A stretch of DNA of 64,000 nucleotides from Salvia splendens (taxonomy: Eukaryota; Streptophyta; Magnoliopsida; Lamiales; Lamiaceae), in NCBI RefSeq assembly GCF_004379255.2, contig NC_056042.1:16477901-16541900 (forward strand). The letters are read 5' to 3'. The notes beneath the pieces were generated by a model, which was not told the origin of the DNA, searched no databases, and saw only the letters and a list, made by a program, of their open reading frames with translations. Shown piece after piece: positions 42,471-52,962 of this stretch (position 1 is its first letter; every line of letters begins with the position of its first letter). A program made the translations under genes and the position numbers.

Positions 42471-43605
42471 ATGCCGGATCCCTCACCGCAACCTACCCCT
42501 CCCCCACCGGATCCCGAAGTGTTGAGGACTATCCCGAACCAACAAATGGTCTTCCTCTCGTGTGAGAAAACAACCTCAAAGATCCCGTCCAAAGACATGA
42601 AGAAGAATATTAAAAAGACTCGGATTGGAGCTAGGAAGAGCACTCCCGCACCTCCCTCCAAAGGCACAGGCCGGAAAAGGTTCGTATCTTTGTAAGGGCC
42701 CCTTTTTCCGATGACCCACAAAAGGACAAGGAGGGGGTACCAATTGAGCCCAAGAACGTCCCCATGTATCACGCCACCGAAAAGGAAAATAGCAACGATT
42801 CCGGCGAGACACCGCATTCAGGCCAAGGTTCCGGCGCCGGCCGGCCGACCGGCGAAGCCATCGGAGACCCACCCCCATACGCTACCCCTCCGCATGATGA
42901 CGGCTCACGTGAGGCACAACACTCCATGAAGGGTGGTGTAGTCAACTTGCCAAGAATGGATAAAGGGACAAAGTCTCTTTTGGAAAGCTCATTTGTCCCT
43001 TACCAACCTAGTAGTGGAGTCACATGTGCTGCAAAGGGTACATTGGGAGGCACGATTGTCACAATCCCGGATTTGGTAAAAAATACAAACCCCTCCTTGG
43101 AAAGTGCATGGTCCTTTACCATGAAGAGGGTTCGAGAGAGGAGCTAGCCGTTGAGACTACAATGAACTCATCCACCTTGCTACCTTGAGCTCGGCGGAGT
43201 TCCTCGACGTAGAGGCCGCTCACCGTCGGACCATTGGAGCATGGAAGCACGGACATCGCGGCACGCGCCAGCTAGGCATCGAGGCTCGAGCCACCAAGGC
43301 CTTCACCCTCGAGGTGGAATACCTCTCAAGGGCGCTTGATAAACTTATTCTGGGACACAAAGAGATGTCTTTTAAGTCGGCTCAGCACTGCATGGAGATT
43401 AGTCATCTAGCCTATGCCGACGACATCATCATATTTACCCAAGCGGCCGCGCCATCTATTAGGCACCTAAGATCATGCCTTGAAGATTATGCGGAGGTTT
43501 CGGGCCAACAAATCAACCTCGCCAAGAGTAATTTCTATATAGCCGAGATACATGAAGACTGGGCAGGATCAATTCATTCGGAAGGAGGCTTCACTCAAGG
43601 TACCT
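42471..43605 (+). pseudogene. P1 ORF1 N-terminus fused by deletion to an RT fragment
   Basis: ATG at 42,471 (MPDPSPQPTPPPPDPE), then basic ARKSTPAPPSKGTGRKRF as in X and R1. A shift near 42,690 leads to a second open part ending at 43,147. At about 43,315 ORF1 sequence jumps to VEYLSRALDKLILG of the RT, removing DUF4283, the knuckle, the endonuclease and the first RT blocks. A 157-codon frame (43,185-43,658) crosses the junction and contains the YADD block (LAYADDIIIF). Ends at Q1. Dead. Confidence 0.82.
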
Positions 43606-44265
43606 TGGTAAAGCCGGAGGGGGAGGAATTGTCCGTGACTTCGCGAGAAAGATGTTAGTCGCCTTCGCTACACCACTCCAAGCACATTCGGCCCTTGAGG
43701 CCGAGCTCAAGGGTATTCACCACGGCCTAATCTTGGCAAAGGAGTTCAACCGTCCAATATGGCTCGAGGTGAATTGCTAACAAGCGCTCAACCTTCTAAA
43801 TGGTGTAAGTTGGGGGCCGCCTCAAGTTAGACACGATGTAGCTCGACTAATCGTCCTCAAACGCTAAATAAACTTACGCGCATCCTTTATCCATCGGGAA
43901 GGTAACAAGGTGGCTGATTTCCTCGCAAAAATGGGCGCCGAAAAAAACAGATTACCAACGCATGACCGCTAGCTCAGCCCCTCGGCTAGTGAGGGCCATG
44001 GTACGCATGGAGGAGATGGGAATGCCTAATATCCGAATCCGTGGAGAAGACCCGACCTAGCTTGATGTTTTGTTTGTTTTTGCTTTTGGATGGAGTAGGA
44101 TGAGGTCCGCACCGTGTTGGCACGGACCGCCTTCTACTCTAGTTGTATCTTCTGTTGGAACACCACTTTGGGGTGTGGCCATGAATTGTAATTTTTCTTG
44201 ATGCAATATAGGGATGAGGGACCCACGAACCCTCCACCGTGACGGTGTTTGAATAATTAAAAAAA
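43606..44265 (+). mobile_element. LINE Q1, short 5'-truncated copy inside P1
   Basis: 660 bp: end of RNase H (from KPEGEELSVT / AGGGGIV in the other frame), 3' UTR and tail. 9-bp duplication aaggtacct at 43,597-43,605 and 44,266-44,274. Stem-loop CACC-GTGAC-GGTG. Very similar to P1's own 3' end (48,065-48,714), so it comes from the same subfamily. The coding remnant (43,608-44,060) has TAA/TGA stops and a shift. Confidence 0.88.
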
Positions 44266-44274
44266 AAGGTACCT

Positions 44275-45120
44275 CCCTTTCCTATACCTGGGCGTGCCCA
44301 TATATCGAGGTGTTAAACGCACCGACATGTTCATGTTCCTTCTGGAGAAAGTGGCATCTCTCGTTCGGGGGAAGGCTTACGCTCATTAAGAGTACCTTGG
44401 AAGCGGTATCTCTACATATTTTTCAAGCCATCGAACCAACAGCCGGTGCTCTCAAACAGACTGATCAACAGCTGGCTAGGTTCTTCTGGGGATCCTCAAA
44501 CGAAAGGAAGAAGACACATTGGCTCGGGTGGGATTAAATCTGTCTGCCTACCGCCGAGGGAGGCCTTGGCATCCGTAAGTCAAAGGAGGTCCCCCCGAGC
44601 CTTCAATGTCAAATTATGGTGGTGGTTTAGAGAACAAAACTCTCTTTGGGCGGCCTATATGATGGCAAGTACTGTAGCACGGCCTCACCACTCGTGGCTA
44701 GGGCTTCGGGAAGAAGTAGCCCAACTTGGAAATGGCTCATGAAAGTTCGGGCACAAGCTCAGCCGACGTGGCTAGGGCTTCGGGAAGAAGTAGCCCAACT
44801 TGGAAATGGCTCATGAAAGTTCGGGCACAAGTGCAGCCGCATATTCGGTGGGTGGTGGGCCATGGCAGGATCTACTTTTGGGACGACATATGGCTTGACA
44901 ATTGTACCCTAAGGGATCTAGCGCTTGATGATAGACGATGCGCGAAGGAAATGGTTGGAGACTACATACGGGGTGGAAAATGGGATGAATCCAAACTCCA
45001 ACTCCTCCATGTCCAAGCCGGTCTCTCGCAACAAGTAATCCAGCAAATTCTCGGCACCCCAAATGTATAAGGAGAACCGACATCCCAAGATAGAATATAT
45101 CTTGGCTTGGGAACTTCTCC
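44275..45120 (+). pseudogene. P1 ORF2 middle part: after the RT palm
   Basis: Resumes the RT after Q1: LSFGGRLTLIKSTLEAV, HIFQAIEPTAGALKQ, FFWGSSNERKKTH, then shifted frames, YFWDDIWL and LLHVQAGLSQQVIQQIL. Stops at about 44,535 and 45,068. A 74-bp tandem duplication (44,693-44,840) adds a frame change. Cut at 45,120 by B4's tail. Confidence 0.83.
44693..44840. repeat. 74-bp tandem duplication in P1
   Basis: cgtggctagggcttcgggaa starts at 44,693 and again at 44,767; the two 74-bp units differ by about two bases. Not a multiple of three, so it shifts the ORF2 frame. Confidence 0.9.
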
Positions 45121-47420
45121 TTTTTTATTATTTTTTTATCAAAAGCACCACGAGGGTGGAGGGTTAAGGCGGACCCACACCTGTGCATTAAAAAAGGGCA
45201 ATTGAAACAATGACCATAAACACCGAGCCGTCCAAAAGCGACGACTCGTCACAACCAATTAGAGTACAACGAGGGCCTCTCTAACAACTAGAGTGGTCAT
45301 CTATATACTCTTAGGGCACCTATTACAATTACTATGATGCAGCCTGTGCATCAACAAAATCCTGAGTCAATCCCCTAACTAAGTCCCGCGATAGGAATAC
45401 CTCCACAAGGGACGCATCCTCCTGGGTCAAGGTCCTCAATGAATCCTTCCATCTCCCGCTCGGGGGCCCACATTCTACACTCATTGAGCCAGTGCCTGGC
45501 TCGTTCACGCCTGGTTTATCAATCTCAAATGTCACCGTAGCAACATTCTCCTTCAAATGCCCTGTATCAATGTGTTGCGCTTTGAGGTGCACGTCGCCCT
45601 CATGAACCTTGCCTTTCCTCTTTCTCGTCACCAATTGGAATCTATCATCATCCACACTTGGATGACACCTGATAGCCAGTCTTGTCTTCGACGATTCTTC
45701 AACCGTTGATCCCTCCATGTTCCTCATTTGGTCGGTTCCTTCTTTGGCCTTGATCGAATGCCCATTACATGATGTAGTCCCTGCCCATGTGTCCACCTTT
45801 GGGCGCCACTCTTGGCGGGTGATCCTGGAGACATGGCTCGAGTAAAATGCCTTGGTCGGTACTCGGCGATCTCTACCTCCACCCCGGTCCTTCCTTCCCG
45901 AAGCATGGCAATCTTCTCTCACGTGCCCAACATGTTTACAATTTGCACAAAACAAGGGGATACGGTCCCATGCCACTCTGTACCTTGAGTCCTTACCTTG
46001 AATATTGAGGTTGATTTCTTCCGGCGGGGGATCGAGATGTCAATCTCTACACATATCCTAGCAAAGGAGAGACGGCTTCGATTGATTGTGGCATGATCAG
46101 CTTGCCTAAGAGGTTACCGATTGCCATGATAGCCGATTCCTCAAAGAGATGCGCCGGTATGCCCACAATGTTGCACCAAACGGCTACAATCGGTGACTCG
46201 AGGAACGTATCGAAGTCCGGCGCCCACTTGAGTACCCTCATCGGGTGACCCTCAACATACCAAATCGGGCTCCCATTAGGTCCATTTAACACCTTAACAT
46301 AATCGGCCATCTCTTGGAATTGGATTAAAACATGCTTCGCATTCAAGGGTTTCCAACTAAAAGAGCCAACTAGCCCCAAACCTCCTAGGCTCTTTTGTAT
46401 TTGGTAAGTAGTTGGGAGCGAATGAGAGAATTTTCCAACGACGGCCAGCCCTAGTTTCTCCGAGAGGTAATCCGTTTCTAAGTCGGAAAAGGAGAGGGAT
46501 GGTGTACCTTCAAAACAGCCGGCTATCCCCAAGGCTTTGATCTTGGTGGCGTCCAAAGAGACTGGCTCGGCCTTGTGGAAACATTGCGTGGCTGGTGCTC
46601 CTTCCGCGGACCCCACCCCCACACGAGAGAGGGATTCTTTCGCCGCCTTCCAAGCTCCCGCCGGCGGCGCCACCAGCTTTTCCGGCGAGGATTCCGGCGG
46701 GGAAGCATCGGGGGGCCGACCCCCTTGACATTCACCATTGACTAGAGGGAGGGGGAGAGGGTGTGTATCACATGGGGCTGAATTTGAATTCAAAATGTCA
46801 TTTACCAAGAATGGGCCAACATTTCCTTCCCCATGCAAAGTAGCTTTTGGCCTTTCCTTTTTTTGTGAATCACATGCAGCCACATCCAAGCATGCCACCC
46901 CATCTCCCTTAGGATTCACGTGAGGATTTGTACCATCTTTGACCAAATGGGTGGCCAACTCCATCCCCATGTGTGATTCACCATTATTCCGGCCAGCCGG
47001 CGCCGGAGAAGTTCCGGCCACCTCCTCGCAATCGGGTCCGGCCATGTCGCACGTCAGGGCATTCCCTTGTTTCGCCATTTGAGCTAGAGAGCTCAACATC
47101 TCCTCAACGAGGGAGTGCTCGGTTTTCGGCGACCCCTTCTCCTCACCATGGAGCTCGGTGAGAAGATTATCCGCCATTTCAAATACCATCTTCTTCTTGG
47201 CCCTACTCACCCCCGAACCTGATTCAAGGCCGTCACATTTGAGAGCTCGGTGTGCTTTCTCCGGGTAAGGCGTGCCCACCCTCTTTGATTTTGGCCGTGC
47301 AATCAATGGGAAGGTCCACTCCGGCGAGTATATGGGGTGCCTCGTTTGTGACAAGGTCGTGCCCTCCCCCTCCGGTCGCTCACCTCCGGATTTCACCATG
47401 CTATCGGGAGCCACCACATG
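45121..47420 (-). mobile_element. ORF1-only retroelement B4, inserted in P1
   Basis: Minus strand. T-rich tail 45,121-45,138, stem CCAC-CCTC-GTGG (or CACC-CTCGT-GGTG), 3' UTR, one long ORF1 region and nothing else before P1 resumes at about 47,421. The 5' UTR seen in B5 is absent, so it is slightly truncated. No target duplication is visible; about 40 bp of P1 (between the NFSF and RGLDDIW blocks) appears to be lost at the site. Confidence 0.87.
45332..47399 (-). pseudogene. B4 ORF1-like protein, nearly complete, frameshifted
   Basis: ATG at 47,399 (MVKSGGERPEGEG), same start as B5. Basic N-terminus (RPKSKRVGTPYPEKAHRALK), AKKKMVFEMADNLL, Pro-rich PPESSPEKLVAPP, DUF4283 (SFSDLETDYLSEKLGLAVVG, PLNAKHVLIQFQEM, PMRVLKWAPDFDTF, VAVWCNIVGIPAHL). 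The frame is lost at about 46,100 after LGK. It resumes at 45,976 with an intact CCHC knuckle CANCKHVGHVREDC and the B tail (KRKGKVHEGDVH, HLKENVATVTFE, SMSVECGPP), then shifts again before the final GGIPI motif. Total length would be about 690 residues, the best guide to the full B protein. Confidence 0.85.
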
Positions 47421-48511
47421 TCACCACAGTCCGGGGCCTGGATGACATATGGAAGTCTGGCCTCACCAAATCAATCTCCATTTTTGTTTGGAGGCTGCTT
47501 TCTAATCGTATCCCGGTCGACACAAAGCATCAATGGAGGAAGATCGAGATGGCATCTAAATGCCAATGTTGCCCATACAGGCCAAGCATTGAGTCTCTCC
47601 AACACCTTTTCATTCAAGGCTCCGGGGCAGCCAGAGTGTGCAGAGAATTTGAAGGCCGGTTTGAAGGACCCTCGCCCGCAATCCGGATCAATGACACTAT
47701 ACCGGAACGCCTGGAGGTCTGGTCGCGAAGAACCCGGCAAGATAACAAGAAGCACCTTAGCCATGCCATGCCTTACCTTATCATGTGGTTTCTTTGGGCC
47801 GAGCGAAATCGGAGCCGGCACCAAATGACCCAATTCAAGGCGTACAACGTGGTTTGGTAGGTACAAACTTATATCCGAAACAACATGACTAATAGGAGCA
47901 TAAAGCAAAAACATTGGAAGGGAATGAAAATCAACTTGAACATACCGGTCGAAGCCAAGACAAGGGCGCCAAGGCCAATTGTCGTGTTGATCAAATGGCA
48001 CCCCCCGGACGGGGTATGGATAAAGGTCAATACGGATGGCGCGTTTATGCACACCCTTGGTTAGGCCGGAGGGGGAGGAATTGTCTATGACTTCGTGGGG
48101 AAGATGCTAGCCGCCTTCGCTACACCACTCCAAGCACACTCGGCCCTCGAGGCCAAACTCAAGGCTATCCACCACGGCCTAGTCTTGGCACAAGAGTTCA
48201 ACCGACCAATATGGCTCGAGGCGGATTCCGAACAAGCGCTCAACCTCCTTAATGGAGCAAGTTGGTGGCCTCCTCAAGTTAGACACGAAGTAGCTCATTT
48301 AATAGTTCTCAAACGCCAAATTACCTTACGTGCGTCCTTTATTCATCGAAAAGATAACAAGGTGGCTGATTCTCTCGCAAAAATGGGTGCCGAAAAAACA
48401 AATTACCACCGCATGACCGCTAGTACAGCCCTTCGGCTTGTGAGGGCCATGGTTCGCATGGAGGAGATGGGAATTCCTAATATTCGAATCCGTGGTGAAG
48501 ACCTTACCTAG
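47421..48511 (+). pseudogene. P1 ORF2 C-terminal part: zf-RVT and RNase H
   Basis: Resumes at RGLDDIWKSGLTKSIS: WRLLSNRIPVDTKHQWRK, CQCCPYRPSIESLQHLF, WAERNRSRH. A TAG at 47,858 follows NVVW and another TAG lies near 48,062. RNase H is otherwise readable: VNTDGAF, LEAKLKA (catalytic Glu changed to Lys), LEADSEQ, VADSLAK. Stop at 48,511, 3' UTR to 48,705. Confidence 0.87.
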
Positions 48512-48714
48512 CTTAGATGTGTTGTTTGTTTTTGTTTTTGGAAGGAGTAGGACGAGGTTCGCACCGTGTTAGCACGACGGCTTACTACTCTAATTGTATT
48601 TTTGATTGGAACACCACTTTGGGGTGTGACCATGAATTGTAACCTTTTATTGATGCAATATAGGGATGAGGGACCCACGAACACTCCACCGTGACGGTGT
48701 TTGATTAAAAAAAA

Positions 48715-49389
48715 TTATCCACTGAGTGCATCAAGTACTTTGCCCTACATTTCTTTTTAAAAATGTGCAGGTTGAGCGTGACGGGTGCGGTGGGTATTGA
48801 GCAAGTCCGTTGAAGAAATTTAAGTATCTAGAATGTGTCATGTCTTCACACGTGGCATATTCCTTCTCTCAAATGCTTCCGCTGAGTAGTTGTCCTTCTT
48901 TTGAGTTCTTGTATCGCTGAGATAATATTCATTTTTGAGTTGTTGATTGTTGAGATACTCTGATTTTATTCGAGCTACTCCCATTTGTTTCGAGCTATGG
49001 TAGATTTGTGTTGTTTTCACCTTTCTTCCCCGCTTCTTTAATCCTCCCCTAGTCGCGATCAACCGGGTTTTCTATCCTTAGAAAATGCGGGCGTGACAGT
49101 AATGGTTTGCTTGTTGACCAAGTAAACCCAAATTTAAATCGTTATGCTTTAAATGAACTTCCACGATACTCTATTGACAAAAATAATCTTGTCTTCGGTG
49201 CCATTTCATTACAGACATCACACATTGTATGTGTGTGGGCAATTTCGATTCAAAACGTTTGTTTGTTGACCAAGTAAACACATATATAAGAGTTATACTT
49301 CAAATATGTTTTTAAAATTTGACAATAACTTTGATGTTATATCGACCTAAACGATCCTTTCTTGATGCTTACCAAAATGAACGCTTGTG
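48715..49389. repeat. LTR-like DNA (G3), right part, and unassigned sequence
   Basis: 48,715-49,100 ends in cctcccctagtcgcgatcaa, a gggttttctatcctta phrase and gcgggcgtgacag, a pattern I associate with plant Gypsy LTR ends. 49,101-49,389 is AT-rich and holds ttgttgaccaagtaaac twice (about 49,110 and 49,266). I see no gene in either part. Confidence 0.45.
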
Positions 49390-49687
49390 TTTTTTTAATC
49401 AAATACGCCCTTTGTGGGCGTGGGGTTTAGGCAGACCCCCAACCCATAAATAAAATCGAAATGTAATGTTCCAAAAACATGATCTTATCCCAAAAGTGAC
49501 TAAGATCTAAACAAGAACATGAAGATGCAAAGTAGAGGTCCCACAAGTCGGGATCCTCCATTCTATCAAGTGGAAAAAAGAGGACTAAATACACTAAATG
49601 GAGAAACGAAAAAGACCAAAACCAACCACCAGAAGAGCTAGATCAACCCACATCTCTACATCGGAAACGGAAGTTAGGATATCTCAG

Positions 49688-50167
49688 CTAGTCCATCCTA
49701 ACTAGCACCTTCAGGTACCGAGGCGCAGAGATTGGATCAAAATATGTAAGGGCAAGGGTCTGGACCCCCCTACCTGCCAGAAAATTAGCATCCCGGTTTC
49801 CTTCTCTGTAGATATGTGAGAATCGAACCTGCCGCTGAGCTGTCATGCTCCGGATCAAAGCCATATGATGTCTAAAATCCGCGGAGCTAAGGTGTCCAGA
49901 TGACAACAAACTAACTAGACCCACTGAGTCCAGCTCTATCCAAATGTGAATAGAAAGCTCCATAGCCATCTCCAAACCCCTAATCAGAGCCAAAAGCTCC
50001 TCTTCAAAACTCGATGATGCAGCTACCGGTGCATAAAAAGCCCGCAGAAGGCCTCCATCAGAACCACGAACCAATCCTCCCTCCTCCACCGCCAGTGTCG
50101 ATGTAGAGAAGGCACCGTTTGTCTTCAACTTCACCCAAGGTGCATTAGGAGGATGCCATAGGACCAT
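49688..50167 (-). pseudogene. U1 RNase H domain, first catalytic Asp lost
   Basis: About 160 codons, open: PPNAPWVKLKTNGAFSTS, where NTDG is expected, so Asp is Asn; FEEELLA (Glu), IELDSVG (Asp), DANFLAG (Asp weakly aligned). Diverged from the A-family domain. The frame continues across B5 at 52,409. Confidence 0.82.
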
Positions 50168-52391
50168 TTTTTATTTAAAACACCACGAGGGTGGAGGGTT
50201 AAGGCAGACCCACACCTGTGCATTGCCAAAGACCATTGCAACGAACAAACAAAACACCGAGCCGCCCAAAAGTGACGACTCGCCAAGACCTATTAGAGTA
50301 CAAAGAGGGCCTCCCTATCAACTAGAGTGGTCATCTAAATACTCTTAACAACCCTTTTACAATTACAATGGTGCAATCTTTGCAATACCAAAACCTAAGA
50401 CCATTTCCTAATTGAGACCCGCAATAGGCATACCTCCACAGGGAACGGTGTCTCCTGGGTCAAGGTCTTCGATGAAACCCTCCATCTCCCGGCTGGGGAG
50501 CCCACATGAGACATTCATTGAGCCAATGCCCGGCTCATTCGCATCCGAATTACCATTCCCAAACGTCACCGTGGCAACGTTCTCCTTCAAACGCCAATAA
50601 TCAATGTGGTCGCCTTTGGTAATCAAATCTCCCTCGTGCACCTTACCTTTCCTCTTCCTCGACACCACTTGGAAACCATCCTTGTCCACTCTAGGTTGGT
50701 TTCGATTTGCCAATCTTGGGGCCGACGAACCAACATCCATTGTACCTTCCTTGCGCCTCTCTTGGTTGGCACATTCTTTATCCTTGTTTCTATGCTCATA
50801 GCTCGTTGAAGTGCCGGCCCATTCTAGCAAAGGAGATATTGCTCGAATAGTGCGTCGTTGTTGGCGTTCGGTGGTTCTTACTTCCATCACGTTCCTAAGA
50901 TATTGAGAATAATCTCTTCCGTAGGGGGCGTAGAGATGTCAATCTCAACGCATATCCTAGCAAAGGACAGTCGGGATTGGTTAATTGTGGCATTGTCGGC
51001 TTGTAATGGCTTGCCTAGTAGCTTGCGATCGCCATGAGGGCAGATTCCTCAAAAAGATGCGCTGGAATTCCCATGATGTTACACCAAGTGGCAACAATCG
51101 GTGACTAAAAAAAATTATCAAAGTCCGGCGCCCACTTGAACACCCTCATAGGGTGTATATCAATTAGCCAATTCGGATTCCCATTAGGGCCATTAAGCAC
51201 CTTATTATAATCAGCCACTTCTTGGAATTGGATTAAAATGTGCCTAGCATTCAAGTGTTTCCATGTGAAAGCACCAACTAGCCCCATACCCCCAAAGCTT
51301 TTTTGGATTTGAAACGTAGATGGGAGCGAGTGGGAGAACTTCCCGACTAAGGCTAATCCTAGTTTCTCCAATAGATATTTTGTTTCTAAATTCGTAAATG
51401 AAAGAGATGGGGTACCTTCGTGGCGGCCGGCCGTCCCCATAGGCTTGGCATTGTCGGCATCAAGCGTGATTGGCTTGGCCTTTTGGCTAGTGTACAAGGT
51501 TGAAGCTCCCTCCACCTTCCCCATCCCTCCATGGGAGAATAATTGGCTTGCCTTCTTCCAAGCAGCCGCCGGACGAACCAGGTTTTCCGGCGAGAATTCT
51601 GGCGGTGATGCGTCGGAGCCGTGGTCATCTTTGCCTCCATCTTTGCCGAGAAGAGGATGCATAGTACATGGTGGAGATTTTGAATTCTAAATGGCATTTT
51701 CCACAAATGCACCAACATTATCTTGTCCAAGAAAAGTGGCCTTTTTCTTATCCTCCTTTTGTGAGTCACATACACCCACCAAATCACATGCCACCCCATC
51801 CTTCACGTGGGCCATGGTACTTGCTATGGTCAGCCGGTTGACCATCACTTTCTCCATGCTTGATCCTCCAAGATTCCGGCCTGCCGGCGCCGGCGACATT
51901 CCGGCCATCTCCTCACCATCAAGCCCTTCCATTCCACTCGTCGGGACGCTCCCTTCCTTGGCCATTTGGGCTAGAGAGCTCAACATATCCCCAAAAGGTG
52001 CAAGCTTGTTTTCCTATGTCCCTTTCCTTTCACCATGGAGTTCTGCAACGAGACTATCAACCATTTCAAAAACCATCTTCTTCTTAGCCTGACTAACCTC
52101 CGAACCAGATTCAAGGCCGACTCGTTTGAGGGCTTGTCGAGCTTTCTCCGGGTGAGGCGTGCCAACCCGTTTGGTTTTAGACCGTGCAATCGAATGAAAC
52201 TTCCACTCCGGCGAGGAGAGGGGTTGCGTCGTGTGTTCCAAGGCCACGACATCCCCCTCCGGTAACTCACCACTGGACTTCACCATGTGTCGGTTGCAAC
52301 AATCACATTACACCTCCCTCAAAGGGGTGGGAGGGAGGGAGAGAGGGCGAATTCTATAGAGAAGGGAGAGCTTTTTACTCTCTTCAAACTT
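50168..52391 (-). mobile_element. ORF1-only retroelement B5, full length, perfect TSD
   Basis: 2,224 bp between two copies of ggatgccataggaccat (50,151-50,167 and 52,392-52,408) inside U1. From 52,391: 5' UTR beginning aagtttgaagagagtaaaaa then gctctcccttctct, ATG at 52,286, one ORF1-like coding region, 3' UTR, stem CACC-CTCGT-GGTG, short A-rich tail. There is no RT, endonuclease or RNase H. Complete at both ends, so the lack of ORF2 is not due to truncation. Confidence 0.92.
50408..52286 (-). pseudogene. B5 ORF1-like protein, multiple breaks
   Basis: ATG at 52,286 (MVKSSGELPEGD). Pieces in order: SKTKRVGTPHPEKARQALK; AKKKMVFEMVDSLVAELHG (stop at 52,014); MLSSLAQMAKEG; Pro/Ser linker; DUF4283 at 51,105-51,450 (SFTNLETKYLLEKLGLALVG, HLNARHILIQFQEV, PMRVFKWAPDFDNF). 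The segment carrying the second half of DUF4283 and the zinc knuckle is disrupted and partly deleted (50,890-51,100). Tail at 50,408-50,780: DGFQVVSRKRKGKVHEGD, WRLKENVATVTFG, SMNVSCGLP, GGMPIAGLN. Several independent breaks: an old copy. Confidence 0.83.
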
Positions 52392-52408
52392 GGATGCCAT
52401 AGGACCAT

Positions 52409-52872
52409 GAGCAACCGCAGGACACACTGTCTGGGGGAGAAAGGCATGAAATCAACCGACGACGAGCATCCCCTCCAATGAGTCGAGGTGATCCTGTCGG
52501 CCAGAACTAGCACATGCATCATGAGTGGCCTGTCAAATAACATGTGAATGACGAGAAGGACGACCGCCATGCTTGCAGCCGTTCCTCTCCGTCCAAAGAA
52601 ACCAAGCAATCAAACAAGGAACAAGAAAACATGGCGGGAGCCCTCTGGAAAGAAGACCTCCGCCAGTGACCTAGTCTAAGTGCAATATCGGTGCTCGTGT
52701 GAATCGGTGTGTGCGAGGAAGGAAACCAGGCATCGAAATACTCCCATGAAGAAACCGCCGACTGACTCGAAAAAGGACATGGCTGAGAGACTCGACCGAA
52801 GGAAACCTACAACACTGACACCTATACGCTAACTCAATTCCCCTCCTCTGCAACTTCTCATCCACCGGCAGC
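52409..52872 (-). pseudogene. U1 zf-RVT region
   Basis: Continues U1 beyond B5 in broken frames. RLPVDEKLQRRGIELAYRCQ, then CCRFPSVESLSHVLF, is a diverged zf-RVT. The stretch 52,409-52,660 is recognisable only by position. Ends at 52,872 in CGGCAGCC before a T-run. Confidence 0.75.
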
Positions 52873-52962
52873 CTTTTTTTAACAAGGAAATTTTCCTCTT
52901 TTATATACTTTTTTTTAAAACACCGTCTCGGTGGAGGGTTCATGGGTCCCTCATCCCTATAA
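52873..52962 (-). mobile_element. LINE 3'-end scrap
   Basis: T-run, a short AT-rich palindromic stretch (aaggaaattttcct), a second T-run, then a minus-strand A-family 3' terminus: stem CACCG-AGA-CGGTG and gagggacccatgaaccctcc. Only about 50 bp of LINE remain before B6 starts. Confidence 0.65.

Larger units (their letters stand above)
42231..48714 (+). mobile_element. LINE P1, internally deleted, with insertions Q1 and B4
   Basis: Plus strand. A proper 5' end with the terminal inverted repeat at 42,232-42,253, 5' UTR, ORF1 start at 42,471, a large internal deletion at about 43,315 joining ORF1 to the RT, Q1 at 43,606-44,265, the middle of ORF2, B4 (minus) at 45,121-47,420, the end of ORF2 and an A-tail at 48,706-48,714. 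Flanks are LTR-like DNA on both sides: tccaccgagtgagtacttgg on the left, tccactgagtgcatcaagta on the right; similar but not an exact target duplication. Confidence 0.85.
49390..52872 (-). mobile_element. LINE U1 of a third family, split by B5
   Basis: Minus strand; tail 49,390-49,396. The 3' terminus differs from the A family in sequence but keeps the layout: stem ACGCCC-ACAAA-GGGCGT followed by atttgattaaa. Coding: RNase H (49,688-50,167) and, after B5, zf-RVT (52,409-52,872). The 5' side is cut at about 52,872 by short tail-like DNA. Confidence 0.85.
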
